The notes: generated from the letters alone by a model not told the origin. A stretch of DNA of 64,000 nt from Nocardia takedensis NBRC 100417 (GCF_000308695.1 NZ_BAGG01000263.1:30450-94449); one strand, 5' to 3'. Positions 1-8,232 are shown, counted from the stretch's first letter. Made by a program: numbers and translations.

Positions 1-209
1 ACTGAGATCCGCTCGTGCGGGGTAGGTCTTAGCAACGAGTCGCAGCTCAGGCTCGGTCAGGTTCGAAGCGTGCTACGGGCTGAAGGCGCCTATAGGTCCG
101 GGCAACACCGATTCGCTCAGCCATAGCGGCGATCTCAACGTGCACTCGGACCGAGAACCTGATTGGATAAGTCTTGCGGCCGAGCTCGTGCCCAGTCGTC
201 CTTGGGCGA
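1..209. other. Left edge, no gene called
   Basis: Before the arsC stop codon there is no convincing start codon with a ribosome binding site on either strand. A short minus-strand stretch that leaves the window at base 1 could be part of a gene truncated by the window edge, but it is too short to identify. Confidence 0.3.
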
Positions 210-626
210 TCAGTGGAGTGTGCTGAGTTCGGTGAGGAGGTCGTGGATGCGGGCGGCGACGTCGTCGCGGACCAGGCGCATGCGCTCGATGCCCTCGATG
301 CCGCGTTCGAAGGGTTCGTCGGTGTCCCAGTTGACGATCCGAACGCCTTCGACCGGGTCGATGTGGGCTTCGCGGCCGAGGGTGACGACTACATCGACCG
401 CGCGCAGCAGGCGCGGATCGATCGGCTTGGGGGATTCCTGGCTCAAGTCGACCTCGACTTCGTGCAGCGATTGCACCGACATCTCGTTGAGTGCGGTGCC
501 GGGGCGAGTGCCCGCGGAGTAGATGTCGACCCGGTCGCCCGCGGCCTTGCGCATCAGCCCGGCGGCCATCTGTGACTTGCCGCCGTTCTTCACGCACACG
601 AACAACACTGCCGGTTTCGTGCTCAC
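210..626 (-). CDS. arsC: Arsenate-mycothiol transferase (LMW phosphatase fold)
   Basis: 138-residue low-molecular-weight phosphatase-fold protein that would join arsenate to mycothiol in the cytoplasm for reduction to arsenite. The P-loop near the N-terminus reads CVKNGGKS (Cys11 to Lys17): lysine stands where tyrosine phosphatases have arginine, as in the Corynebacterium glutamicum ArsC1/ArsC2 type that I recall. The GTG start at 626 puts the P-loop at the usual distance from the N-terminus; the frame is open further upstream but that part does not look coding. An inverted repeat (668-691) lies just upstream. It is one of three stand-alone ArsC proteins in the first 7 kb and the only one of this subtype. 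Confidence 0.85.
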   Translation of the reverse strand: MSTKPAVLFVCVKNGGKSQMAAGLMRKAAGDRVDIYSAGTRPGTALNEMSVQSLHEVEVDLSQESPKPIDPRLLRAVDVVVTLGREAHIDPVEGVRIVNWDTDEPFERGIEGIERMRLVRDDVAARIHDLLTELSTLH

Positions 627-667
627 TGCTCTCGTGGCCCTTTCGGTTGAAGTCGTTGTTGCCCTGT

Positions 668-691
668 GGGTATCGGCGATAGGCGATACCC
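668..691. promoter_or_regulatory. Inverted repeat upstream of arsC
   Basis: Perfect 8-base arms GGGTATCG and CGATACCC around an 8-base spacer, 42 bases upstream of the arsC start. Position and symmetry suggest a repressor operator. It does not resemble the ATTGASTCAAT operators of the two arsR genes here. Confidence 0.45.
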
Positions 692-770
692 CCGAGACGA
701 TGCGAACAGGGGACACTGCGCCCCACTCCGCGCCGTCACCGAGCGGGGCGGGGCGGGGCGGGGGTGCGGG

Positions 771-1730
771 TTACTGTCCGGCGGTTTCGACGATGTCGGC
801 CAGTTCGGCGCGGGCCTGGGACAGTTGCGGGCTGGTCATCGGGATGAACCCCGCAGTGTCGACGATCTTGGCGTTGCTGTTGATGTAGAACTCGGCGAAC
901 TTCTCCACCTGCGGCTTCTTCAGCGCGGTGTCGGTGAGGTAGATGAACAGCGGCCGGGCGAGGGGCTTGTAGCTGCCGTCCTGAGCGGTGGGCACCGACG
1001 GTGCGATGCAGCCTTTGCCGTTGTCGATCGCGACCGCGCGCAGCTTGTCGGTGTTGTCCTCGAAGTAGGAGTAGCCGAAGTAGCCGAGCGCGCCCTTGGC
1101 CGCGGCGACGCCCGCGACGGTGACGTTGTCGTCCTCGGTGGCCTGGTAGTCGGTGCGGCTGGCGCCGTCTGTGCCGGTGATGGCCTGGGTGAAGTAGTCG
1201 AAGGTGCCCGAGTCGATGCCCGCGCCGAACAGGCTCAGCGGCTCGTTCGGGAAGGCTGGGTCGATCTCGTTCCAGTTCCTGACCGTCGAGCCGGGCTCCC
1301 ACATCTTCTTCAGCTGCGCGACGGTCAGGCAGGTGGCCCAGGTGTTGTCCTTGTTGACCACGACGGTGAGCGCGTCGTTGGCGACCTGCAACGCGCTGAA
1401 GATCACCCCGTGCTGCCCGCACGCGGTGGATTCGGCACCGCTCATCGGCCGTGAGGCATCGGAGATGTCGATCTGTCCGGCGCAGAACTTCTTGAACCCG
1501 CCACCGGTACCGGAGGCGGTGACCTCGACCTGTACCTGCGGGTGTTCGGCGGTGAAGAGTTTGCCCGCGGCCACCGACAGCGGTTCGACCGTGCTCGATC
1601 CATCGATCACCACCGGCCCCGACAACATCACCTCCGGCTGCGGATCGCCGCCTCCGCAGGCGGTCAGGGTCAGCGCGGTGAGCAGGGCGAGCGCGGGAAC
1701 ACGCAGGCGGCGGGCCTGGCGGACAGTCAT
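771..1730 (-). CDS. pstS: PstS-type phosphate-binding lipoprotein
   Basis: 319-residue substrate-binding protein of the high-affinity phosphate ABC transporter. A lipoprotein signal ends in a TACGGG lipobox, so the protein is anchored outside the membrane. PstS signatures are visible: DGSSTVEPLS near the mature N-terminus, and GTGGGFKKFC followed by DISDASRPM for phosphate coordination. The ATG at 1730 begins the signal peptide; a long in-frame extension upstream is not signal-like. No pstC, pstA or pstB is adjacent, so it is an orphan in an arsenic cluster. A spare binding protein may favour phosphate over arsenate, or sense oxyanion; both are inference. Confidence 0.88.
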   Translation of the reverse strand: MTVRQARRLRVPALALLTALTLTACGGGDPQPEVMLSGPVVIDGSSTVEPLSVAAGKLFTAEHPQVQVEVTASGTGGGFKKFCAGQIDISDASRPMSGAESTACGQHGVIFSALQVANDALTVVVNKDNTWATCLTVAQLKKMWEPGSTVRNWNEIDPAFPNEPLSLFGAGIDSGTFDYFTQAITGTDGASRTDYQATEDDNVTVAGVAAAKGALGYFGYSYFEDNTDKLRAVAIDNGKGCIAPSVPTAQDGSYKPLARPLFIYLTDTALKKPQVEKFAEFYINSNAKIVDTAGFIPMTSPQLSQARAELADIVETAGQ

Positions 1731-2031
1731 GACGAGGAGAGCCTTCCTGATCGGTCCCGCACCGGCCGGCCACAGGCGGCCGAGCTCGGGGGGACAGAAT
1801 GTAGGTCGAAGATTTGCGGGCGTGGCAGGGCGCTGCGGTCGCAACGACAGCGCGAGGGGACGGCCGATCCGGCCGGTTGTCGGTGATCGATTCCGGTTGC
1901 GCCTCTGCGGATTTCGCCATGCTCGTTCCGTGGAGGCGTGTGCGTTCGGGCGGTGCGGGCCGGTCGGCTCGACGACGGACCGGATGTCTTTTTCCGAGCC
2001 TTCCCCCGTGCGCTTGACCCACGATATTGGA

Positions 2032-2053
2032 TCAGCGATCATTGAGTCAATGA
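2032..2053 (+). promoter_or_regulatory. ArsR-type operator, copy 1
   Basis: A 22-base element with core ATTGAGTCAAT that overlaps the start codon of the arsR-phosphatase fusion. It matches the reverse complement of 8233-8254, upstream of the other arsR, at 20 of 22 positions. The core is a near-palindrome (ATTGA/TCAAT). Confidence 0.6.
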
Positions 2054-2733
2054 CTACTGAGGAACTATGGTCGGTGGCGCGGCGGGCCGAGGTGCACGCC
2101 GCGCTCGCCGACATCACGCGGATACAGATCGTGGACATACTGGCCACCGGCGACATGGCGTCCTCGGAGCTGTGCGCCCGGCTGGGCCTGTCGACCAACC
2201 TGCTGGCCCACCACGTCCAGGTCCTCGAACGCGCCGGGCTGGTGCGCCGCGACCGCTCCGAGGGGGACCGTCGCCGCAGCTACCTGCGCCTGGTCACCGA
2301 CTTCGGCGCGAATCTGCTGCCGCGCAGCGTGATCCCCGCCCAACGGGTGGTATTCGTGTGTTCGCGCAACACCGCGCGCTCACAACTGGCGGTCGCCGCC
2401 TGGGCCCAACGCAGCCAGGTCCCGGCCACCTCGGCGGGCACCCATCCCGCCGAACGGGTGCATCCGGGCGCGGTCGCCGCCGCGCGCCGTCACCGCATCC
2501 CCCTGCGTCCCCGATCCCCGCAGTCTGTCGAGGGGCTGGTGCGGCCGGGGGATCTGGTGATCGCGGTCTGCGACAACGCCCACGAGGAGCTGCCCGCCGA
2601 CCTCGCACGTCTGCACTGGTCGATCCCCGACCCGGTCCCCGCCGGAACCGAGGACGCCTTCGACCTCGCCCTGGATCAACTCCGTCAACGCATCGACCGC
2701 ATCGCGGTCACCGTCACCACCGACCCCGCCTGA
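2050..2733 (+). CDS. arsR: ArsR repressor fused to LMW-phosphatase/ArsC domain
   Basis: 227-residue two-domain protein. Residues 1-85 are an ArsR/SmtB winged helix with recognition-helix sequence STNLLAHHVQVLERAGLV. Residues 98-225 are a low-molecular-weight phosphatase domain with P-loop CSRNTARS (Cys104, Arg110). It resembles arsenate reductase more than a phosphotyrosine phosphatase by context. The ATG at 2050 is inside an ArsR operator, fitting autorepression. A separate arsC follows 50 bases downstream on the same strand. One chain would sense arsenite and reduce or bind arsenate; whether the second domain is catalytic is not shown. The ArsR part lacks an obvious CxC metal site, having only Cys42 in its helices. 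Confidence 0.85.
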   Translation: MTTEELWSVARRAEVHAALADITRIQIVDILATGDMASSELCARLGLSTNLLAHHVQVLERAGLVRRDRSEGDRRRSYLRLVTDFGANLLPRSVIPAQRVVFVCSRNTARSQLAVAAWAQRSQVPATSAGTHPAERVHPGAVAAARRHRIPLRPRSPQSVEGLVRPGDLVIAVCDNAHEELPADLARLHWSIPDPVPAGTEDAFDLALDQLRQRIDRIAVTVTTDPA

Positions 2734-2783
2734 CCCGACCTCATCCGAAAACACTTTCACTGCTGCATGTTTGGAGTCCTGCC

Positions 2784-3458
2784 ATGCCCGAAACGCCTCT
2801 GGCCCGCACCACCTACGCGCGAGAGGATCTGACCATCGATCAGCAGTTGGCGCTCAAGACCGCTGCCACCCGGTTGCAGACCGAGTTCACCGACACCTTC
2901 GGGGTGGAGACGATCGAACGGTTCTTGCATTCCTCCTACGACCAGTTCGCCGGGCGCGCGACCGTGGTCAACTACCTACCGCTGCTGGCCGAGCGCTTCG
3001 CCCGCCAACGCCTGCGCGCCCTGGCGCGGGTGGAGGGCAAGATCGTCGACAGCAAGCCCACGGTGTTGTTCGTGTGCACCCATAACGCCGGACGCTCCCA
3101 GATGGCACTCGGGTTCTTCACCCACCTCGCCGGTGAGCAGGCGGTGGCCTGGTCAGGGGGCTCCGAGCCCGGTGACTCCATCAACCCCGCCGCCGTCGAG
3201 GCGATGGCCGAGGCCGGTATCGACATCACCGGCGAATTCCCGAAGCCCTGGACCGAGGAGATCGTCCAGGCTGCGGATGTGATCATCACGATGGGCTGCG
3301 GGGACGCCTGCCCGGTCTATCCGGGGCGCCGCTACGAGGAATGGGTCCTGGAAGACCCTGCGGGCCACGACGTCGAGGCGGTACGCCCCATCCGCGACGA
3401 GATCGAGGAACGAGTCCGGCGCCTGCTGGCCGAACTCGAAATCACCACGGTCGGCTGA
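2784..3458 (+). CDS. arsC: Arsenate reductase ArsC with N-terminal helical domain
   Basis: 224-residue arsenate reductase. Residues 1-85 form an all-helical extension known in some actinobacterial ArsC proteins (C. glutamicum ArsC1-prime type). Residues 92-224 are the LMW-phosphatase-like catalytic domain with P-loop CTHNAGRS (Cys98, Arg104) and a GCGDACPV segment carrying the further cysteines of the relay. Conserved DPAG supplies the general acid. The ATG at 2784 lies 50 bases after the arsR-fusion stop, so the two genes are probably co-transcribed and arsenite-inducible. Electron donor (thioredoxin or mycothiol/mycoredoxin) cannot be settled from sequence. Confidence 0.9.
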   Translation: MPETPLARTTYAREDLTIDQQLALKTAATRLQTEFTDTFGVETIERFLHSSYDQFAGRATVVNYLPLLAERFARQRLRALARVEGKIVDSKPTVLFVCTHNAGRSQMALGFFTHLAGEQAVAWSGGSEPGDSINPAAVEAMAEAGIDITGEFPKPWTEEIVQAADVIITMGCGDACPVYPGRRYEEWVLEDPAGHDVEAVRPIRDEIEERVRRLLAELEITTVG

Positions 3459-3503
3459 CCTTTCTCCTGTCCGCGTCTCTCACCAGCTGAGGAGTATCCG
3501 CCC

Positions 3504-4922
3504 GTGTCCGATCGCCATGTCATCGCGATAGGTGGCAGCGATGCCGGTATCAGCGCGGCGTTGCGCGCCCGCGAACTCGACCCCGCCACGAACGTCACGG
3601 TCGTGGTGGCCGACAACTACCCGAACTTCTCGATCTGCGGCATCCCCTACTACATCTCCGGCGAGGTCACCCACTGGCGCGACCTCGCCCACCGCAGCGC
3701 CGCCGATCTGGCCGCCACCGGCATGACCGTGCTCACCGACACCCGCGCCACCCACATCGACCCCGCCAACCAGACACTGACCGTCCTCGACCCGACCGGG
3801 CAGACCCGCAGCCTGGACTACGACGCGCTGATCGTCGGCACCGGCGCGGTCTCGGACCGCCCGTCCATCACCGGACTCGATGTCCTGGGTCCCGGCGACG
3901 GGGTGCACCTGCTGCACTCGATGGGCGACACCCACGCCCTGACCGCCAGCCTCGACAACCGAGATCCGAAGCGGGCGATCATCATCGGCGCGGGCTACAT
4001 CGGCCTCGAGATGGCCGAAGGACTCACCACCTGCGGTATCGCGGTGACCCAGATCGAAGCCCTGCCCGAGGTACTGCCCACCGTGGACCCCGAACTCGGC
4101 GCACTCGTCCGCACCGAACTCCAATCCCACGGTGTCGAGGTCATCACCGACACCACCGTCACCGCGATCGAGTCACGCAGCGATACCGGCGAACTCGTGG
4201 TCACCACCGTCCACGAGGGTGAACCCTTCACCCGCACCACCGATCTCGTGCTCGTGGTCGTCGGCGTCCGGCCGGACACCGAGCTGGCGGCCGCGGCCGG
4301 GGTCGAGCGCACCGCGCGCGGGGCGATCGTGGTGGACGAGGGGATGCGCACCAACCTCGCGGGTGTGTTCGCCGCCGGGGACTGCGTGCTCACCCACCAC
4401 CGCCTGCTCGGCCCGACCTGGCTGCCCCTGGGCACCACCGCGCACAAGCAGGGCCGCGTCGCCGGAGAGAACGCCGTCGGCGGCAACGCCCGCTTCGCCG
4501 GAAGCCTCGGCACCCAGGTGGTCAAGGTCTTCGACCTCGTCGCCGCCCGCACCGGCCTGCGCGAGCACGAAGCCCACACCGCCGACCGTGGCTGGCATCC
4601 CGCCTCCACGACCTCCACACCCGATGACCACAAGGCGTACTACCCCGGCGCCACCCCGATCACCATCCGCATCACCGGCGACACCCGCACCGGACGACTG
4701 CTCGGCGCACAACTCGTCGGCCGCCGCGGCGCCGAGATCGCCAAACGCGTCGACACCTACGCCACCGCCCTGTTCCACGACATGACCGTCGAGGCCGTGA
4801 GCGAACTCGACCTGTCCTACACCCCGCCCCTGGGATCACCCTGGGACGCCACACAAATCGCTGCACAAGCCTGGGTCCGCGAACACCGGCTCACCGCCGA
4901 CCGTCAGTCCCTGACCATCTGA
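3504..4922 (+). CDS. FAD/NAD(P)-dependent disulfide reductase, CoA-disulfide reductase type
   Basis: 472-residue flavoprotein. N-terminal Rossmann motif GGSDAG (a GGxxAG variant), second nucleotide site GAGYIGLE near residue 160, FAD motif GVFAAGDC, and a C-terminal dimerisation domain. A single redox cysteine lies in NFSICGIPYYISGE, the signature of CoA-disulfide reductases and NADH oxidases rather than CxxxxC enzymes. GTG start at 3504 with GAGGAG 10 bases upstream, 45 bases after arsC, so it probably belongs to the arsR-arsC operon. A role in regenerating low-molecular-weight thiols for arsenate reduction is inferred from context. Substrate unknown. Confidence 0.82.
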   Translation: MSDRHVIAIGGSDAGISAALRARELDPATNVTVVVADNYPNFSICGIPYYISGEVTHWRDLAHRSAADLAATGMTVLTDTRATHIDPANQTLTVLDPTGQTRSLDYDALIVGTGAVSDRPSITGLDVLGPGDGVHLLHSMGDTHALTASLDNRDPKRAIIIGAGYIGLEMAEGLTTCGIAVTQIEALPEVLPTVDPELGALVRTELQSHGVEVITDTTVTAIESRSDTGELVVTTVHEGEPFTRTTDLVLVVVGVRPDTELAAAAGVERTARGAIVVDEGMRTNLAGVFAAGDCVLTHHRLLGPTWLPLGTTAHKQGRVAGENAVGGNARFAGSLGTQVVKVFDLVAARTGLREHEAHTADRGWHPASTTSTPDDHKAYYPGATPITIRITGDTRTGRLLGAQLVGRRGAEIAKRVDTYATALFHDMTVEAVSELDLSYTPPLGSPWDATQIAAQAWVREHRLTADRQSLTI

Positions 4923-4973
4923 CCATCCGCTCTCGGCGCGAAGATCGGCATCAGATCCGCGCCGGGGGCGGGG

Positions 4974-5306
4974 TCACCGGCGGGGTGCGTACATGATGAC
5001 CGCCACCCCGGCCAGGCACAGCAGCGCGCCGGTGAGGTCGTGGCGGTCGGGCCGGAAACCGTCGAAGGCCATTCCCCACAACAGCGATCCGGCCACGAAC
5101 ACCCCACCGTAGGCAGCCAGGATGCGCCCGAAATGCGCGTCCAGTTGCAGCGTGGCCACGAATCCGTAGAGCCCGAGCGCGATCACCCCGGCCCCGATCC
5201 ACGCCCAGCCGCGATGCTCGCGCACGCCTTGCCACACCAGCCACGCGCCGCCGATCTCGGCGACCGCAGCCAAGACGAACAACAGGACAGAACGGGCAAC
5301 GGTCAT
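4974..5306 (-). CDS. YnfA/UPF0060-family small membrane protein
   Basis: 110-residue protein with four predicted hydrophobic helices and the family pattern GGAWLVWQGVREHRGW plus YAAYGG-like and GALLCLAGV segments, matching the YnfA/UPF0060 family in length and order. Family members are inner-membrane proteins, some assigned to the small multidrug-resistance group; substrate here is unknown. It ends a minus-strand operon: small Cys protein, merR, MerT-like protein, then this gene. Only 11 bases separate it from the preceding stop, so co-induction by the MerR protein is likely. Confidence 0.8.
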   Translation of the reverse strand: MTVARSVLLFVLAAVAEIGGAWLVWQGVREHRGWAWIGAGVIALGLYGFVATLQLDAHFGRILAAYGGVFVAGSLLWGMAFDGFRPDRHDLTGALLCLAGVAVIMYAPRR

Positions 5307-5317
5307 GGTCGGGCAGC

Positions 5318-5644
5318 CTACGGTGCCGATCCCGCCGAGGTCGTCGCGGTGGCGCAGCCACATCCCGCGCTCTCGCACCCCACCTCGGCGTCGCTGCCCG
5401 CGCCGCAGGTGTCGCCTCGGCGGCGAGTACGTGACCAGATCAGCCCGGCCACGCCGACCCCCAAGAGGATGAAGCCGAGGGGTTCCAGCCACGACAGGCC
5501 GACCAGCAGCGCTCCACCGCCGATTACCCCAGCAGCGATGAGAATCGGAGCCAGACAGCACGCCACGCACACCGCCGCGCCGAGCCCGATCGGCGCCCAC
5601 CAGCGGCGGCCGGTGCCGGCGGGGTCAGCAGCGACAGCGACCAC
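5318..5644 (-). CDS. MerT-like small membrane protein with Cys-rich tail
   Basis: 108-residue protein with two or three hydrophobic helices. The first helix contains VCVACCLAPILIA, a vicinal cysteine pair inside the membrane as in MerT and related metal importers. The hydrophilic tail has a further set of cysteines (DTCGAGS, VGCESAGCGC). The GTG at 5644 is chosen because it overlaps the merR stop by 20 bases and directly precedes the homologous region. No MerP or MerA is nearby. A role in metal or metalloid transport is inferred from the helix cysteines and the merR neighbour; substrate is open. Confidence 0.65.
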   Translation of the reverse strand: MVAVAADPAGTGRRWWAPIGLGAAVCVACCLAPILIAAGVIGGGALLVGLSWLEPLGFILLGVGVAGLIWSRTRRRGDTCGAGSDAEVGCESAGCGCATATTSAGSAP

Positions 5645-6089
5645 TCGTCTCGGTGGCGATGATCGGGAGGTCGCGACCGTCGCGGTCGAACGGGACCGGG
5701 CAGCAGGGGCTTTCGCTGCACTCGAGCAGGTCGTCACAACCGGCGGCCAACGCCGCGCGCAGGGTGTCGCGGACGGCGGTGAGCTCGGCGAGTTTGGCGT
5801 CGACCTCGGCGAGTTTGACAGCAGCGCGGGCCGCCAACCCGGCATCGGCACGGGGATGGCCGTAGCGGGTGGCCTCCAACAACTCCGCGACCTCATCGAG
5901 GGTGAACCCGAGCCCCTGGGCGGCCTTGATCACCCGCAGCACCGTCACCGCCTGCTTCGGATAGAGCCGGTGCCCGCCCAGGGAGCGATCCGGCTCGGCC
6001 AGCAGCCCGCGCCGTTCGTAGTAGCGCAACGTCTGCGCGTTCACTCCCGCCGCTGCCGCCAATTGCCCGCTACGTAACCCGGTAGTCAT
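5625..6089 (-). CDS. MerR-family metal-responsive regulator
   Basis: 154-residue activator. The N-terminal winged helix (LRSGQLAAAAGVNAQTLRYYERRGLL) is typical; a long dimerisation helix follows, then a C-terminal metal loop with Cys118, Cys124, Cys129 and Cys130. It lacks the first cysteine of the mercury triad (Cys82 in Tn501 MerR), so it is not a classical mercury sensor; the loop is nearer to a copper, zinc or lead type, unresolved. The gene starts at 6089 with a 4-base overlap on the gene before it, meaning the regulator is second in its own operon behind the promoter at 6455-6480. Confidence 0.85.
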   Translation of the reverse strand: MTTGLRSGQLAAAAGVNAQTLRYYERRGLLAEPDRSLGGHRLYPKQAVTVLRVIKAAQGLGFTLDEVAELLEATRYGHPRADAGLAARAAVKLAEVDAKLAELTAVRDTLRAALAAGCDDLLECSESPCCPVPFDRDGRDLPIIATETSGRCRC

Positions 6090-6442
6090 CGACCCGCCCG
6101 CCCAACAGCGGCGTCGGCGCGCGCGGCGAGAGTATCGAGCACCTCGACATGGAGAGCGGGAACCTCGATCCGCATGAGGGTTCCCGCGGGTGCCGGGGCG
6201 AAGGTGAAGGTGAAGAACGAACAGCACGCCGACTCGCGGGCAGCCAGATCCCGTCCGACCCGCTCGGCGTCGCCCTCGCCGGTGAGGTGCAACTCGAGCC
6301 GGGTCGGGTTCGGACGGGCGGTCGCGGTCACGGCGTCGGTGAAGAACTGGTCGAACTCGGCCAGCCGGGTCGGGCGTTCGGTGGTGGGCAGGGTACACGC
6401 GGACAGGTTCATCATCTGTTCGCGCAGGTCGTCATCGGTCAT
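6086..6442 (-). CDS. Hypothetical protein with Cys16 and Cys73-Cys74, first gene of MerR operon
   Basis: 118-residue soluble protein with no named domain that I can assign. Landmarks are ACTLPT near the N-terminus (Cys16) and ESACCSFFTF in the middle (Cys73, Cys74), which together could form a three-thiol metal site. I recall similar sequences beside merR genes in actinobacteria, always without a function. It is first in the operon, directly behind the MerR-type promoter, and overlaps merR by ATGA, so it should be the most strongly induced product. A metallochaperone or organometal-binding role is inference only. Confidence 0.7.
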   Translation of the reverse strand: MTDDDLREQMMNLSACTLPTTERPTRLAEFDQFFTDAVTATARPNPTRLELHLTGEGDAERVGRDLAARESACCSFFTFTFAPAPAGTLMRIEVPALHVEVLDTLAARADAAVGRAGR

Positions 6443-6454
6443 GGATTCACGGTA

Positions 6455-6480
6455 AGCCTGTACCCCGGTACCGGATGCAA
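6455..6480 (-). promoter_or_regulatory. MerR-type promoter of the 6442-4974 operon
   Basis: On the minus strand a TTGCAT -35 element (6480-6475) is followed after 20 bases by TACCGT. The over-long spacer carries the two-fold element GGTACCGGGGTAC. The long spacer with a dyad inside it is the hallmark of MerR-activated promoters. It lies about 10 bases above the ATG at 6442, so the transcript would have little or no leader. Confidence 0.6.
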
Positions 6481-6563
6481 CCCCGAATCCGCCGAACACC
6501 ACAACAGATCGCACCGGTCGGACCGGTGTCCACGAACGGCCGGTACGCAGGGCGTGAGGTGCT

Positions 6564-6974
6564 TCAGGTCCGCGTGGGCAGGAGTTGGGTGATCAGCGCC
6601 TCGACCCGTGTCCGGATCTCGTCGCGGATCGGGCGCACCGCCTCCACACCTCGCCCTGCCGGGTCGTCGAGTTCCCAGTCGCGGTAGCTCACTCCCGGCA
6701 GGACCGGGCAGGTGTCACCGCAGCCCATCGTGATCACCACGTCGGAGGTCTCCACCGCGTCGTAGGTGAGGACCTTCGGGAACTGGGCGGTGATGTCGAT
6801 GCCGAGTTCGTCCATCGCCGCGACGGCGGCGGGGTTCAGGGAGTCGGCCGGGGCGCTGCCCGCCGAGCGGACCTCGATCTCGTCCCCGGCCAGGTGGGTC
6901 AGGAAACCGGCGGCCATCTGCGAACGACCGGCGTTGTGGACACAGACGAACAACACACTGGGCTTGGATGCCAT
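6564..6974 (-). CDS. arsC: Arsenate reductase ArsC (LMW phosphatase type)
   Basis: 136-residue single-domain arsenate reductase. P-loop CVHNAGRS (Cys11, Arg17), GCGDTCPVLPG with the resolving cysteines, and DPAGRGVEAV carrying the acid. It aligns closely with the catalytic part of the larger ArsC at 2784-3458 but lacks that protein's helical N-terminal domain. It follows the aquaporin gene by 15 bases in the arsR-aqp-arsC operon (8107 to 6564). Arsenate reduced here could leave as arsenite through the aquaporin, the arrangement proposed for Sinorhizobium AqpS. Confidence 0.92.
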   Translation of the reverse strand: MASKPSVLFVCVHNAGRSQMAAGFLTHLAGDEIEVRSAGSAPADSLNPAAVAAMDELGIDITAQFPKVLTYDAVETSDVVITMGCGDTCPVLPGVSYRDWELDDPAGRGVEAVRPIRDEIRTRVEALITQLLPTRT

Positions 6975-6989
6975 GAGACGAAAGTCCTT

Positions 6990-7742
6990 TCAACGAGCAG
7001 ACAGATTGTCGGCGTCGACGGTGGGAGCCTCGTGCGGCACCACGACATTGTCCGCCGAGGCGGCGGCACTGCCGGGGTAGAGCCACACGCTCAACCCCAA
7101 CCCGAGCACCGCGCCGAGCAGCTGCGCGCCGACGAACGCCGGAACCGAGCCCGGCGCGATCCCGGCGAAGGTGTCGGAGAACATCCGCCCCACCGTCACC
7201 GCCGGATTGGCGAACGAGGTCGAGCTGGTGAACCAATACGCCGCACCGATATAGGCCCCCACCGCGGCCGCCGACATCCCCGCGCGTCCCGTCCGCGCGA
7301 GGGCGAAGATCACCGCCAGCAGACCTGCCGTCGCCACGACCTCGCCGACGATGTGGCCGTCGCTGACCCGGTCGTGGACCGAGACCTGGAACGCGCCGAC
7401 CTCGAACATCACATTCGCCAGCACCGCACCCGCCGAACACCCCGCGACCTGCGCACCGATATAGGCCCCCAGCTCCATCGCGCTCAGTCCGGTCCCGCTA
7501 CGCCGACCGAGCCACCAATCCGCGAGCGAGACAACTGGGTTGAAGTGCGCGCCCGACACCGGCCCGAACACCAGGATCAACACCGCCAGCCCGAACACCG
7601 TCGCAGTCGAGTTCTCCAGCAACTGCAACCCGATATCGCCGGGAGACAACTGCTGAGCGGCGATCCCCGAACCGACCACCACCGCGACCAGCAACGCACT
7701 GCCCACAAACTCCGCGACCAGCCGCCGCGCCAGCGCGCTCAC
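6990..7742 (-). CDS. aqpS: Aquaporin/aquaglyceroporin, AqpS-like arsenite channel
   Basis: 250-residue MIP-family channel with six hydrophobic helices. The half-helix motifs are HFNPVVS (NPV, the first NPA box, around residue 67) and FANPAVT (second box, around residue 178). It overlaps the arsR stop by 4 bases and precedes arsC by 15 bases. No ArsB or Acr3 pump occurs in the window, so passive arsenite outflow by this channel coupled to ArsC is the apparent route for inorganic arsenite. That coupling is known for the ars operon of Sinorhizobium meliloti; its use here is inference. Confidence 0.88.
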   Translation of the reverse strand: MSALARRLVAEFVGSALLVAVVVGSGIAAQQLSPGDIGLQLLENSTATVFGLAVLILVFGPVSGAHFNPVVSLADWWLGRRSGTGLSAMELGAYIGAQVAGCSAGAVLANVMFEVGAFQVSVHDRVSDGHIVGEVVATAGLLAVIFALARTGRAGMSAAAVGAYIGAAYWFTSSTSFANPAVTVGRMFSDTFAGIAPGSVPAFVGAQLLGAVLGLGLSVWLYPGSAAASADNVVVPHEAPTVDADNLSAR

Positions 7743-8107
7743 CGCGCGTCCTGCGGAGTCACCACGGTCAGGAACCCCGACACCTGCCGCAACACCGCAG
7801 GCTCGATGCGGTAGTAGACCCAGGACGCACGCCGCTCGCTGCTGAGCAACCCGGTCTCGCGCAACACCTTCAGGTGGTGAGAGATCGTCGGCTGGGTCAC
7901 GTCGATGCCCTCCGACAGGTCACACACGCACGCCTCGTGGTTCGCCCGCGCCGCGACCGCGCTCAACACCCGCAACCGCACCGGGTCCGACAACGCCTTG
8001 AACACCCCCGCCAACCCTGCGGCGGCCTCACCCGAGAGCGGTTCCCGCACCAGCGGGGAGGCCGCGCATTCCTGGACCGGCGCGACCGCGGACAGCGACT
8101 TAGACAT
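7739..8107 (-). CDS. arsR: ArsR-family arsenite-responsive repressor
   Basis: 122-residue repressor. Winged helix with ACVCDLSEGIDVTQPTISHHLKVLRETGLL; the CVC pair lies in the helix that binds arsenite in classical ArsR (ELCVCDL in E. coli R773), so inducer binding is well supported. ATG at 8107 is preferred; a longer frame to 8194 exists without a good ribosome binding site. It heads an operon with aqpS and arsC. An operator copy (8233-8254) lies about 125 bases upstream on the same strand. Confidence 0.92.
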   Translation of the reverse strand: MSKSLSAVAPVQECAASPLVREPLSGEAAAGLAGVFKALSDPVRLRVLSAVAARANHEACVCDLSEGIDVTQPTISHHLKVLRETGLLSSERRASWVYYRIEPAVLRQVSGFLTVVTPQDAR

Positions 8108-8232
8108 ACGTCGATATTCACCACCATCTAACTCGACCGCAAGCAAACAACGAGTGAACACGCTCGCGGTAGACGTCGGCGCCGATTCCTGCACGGCCGC
8201 CCGCTTGACGACGACTCATATTAGTACAACCA

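Noticed and set aside
5318..6442. Classical mercury operon
   Set aside because: The MerR lacks the first mercury cysteine and no merA or merP is present.
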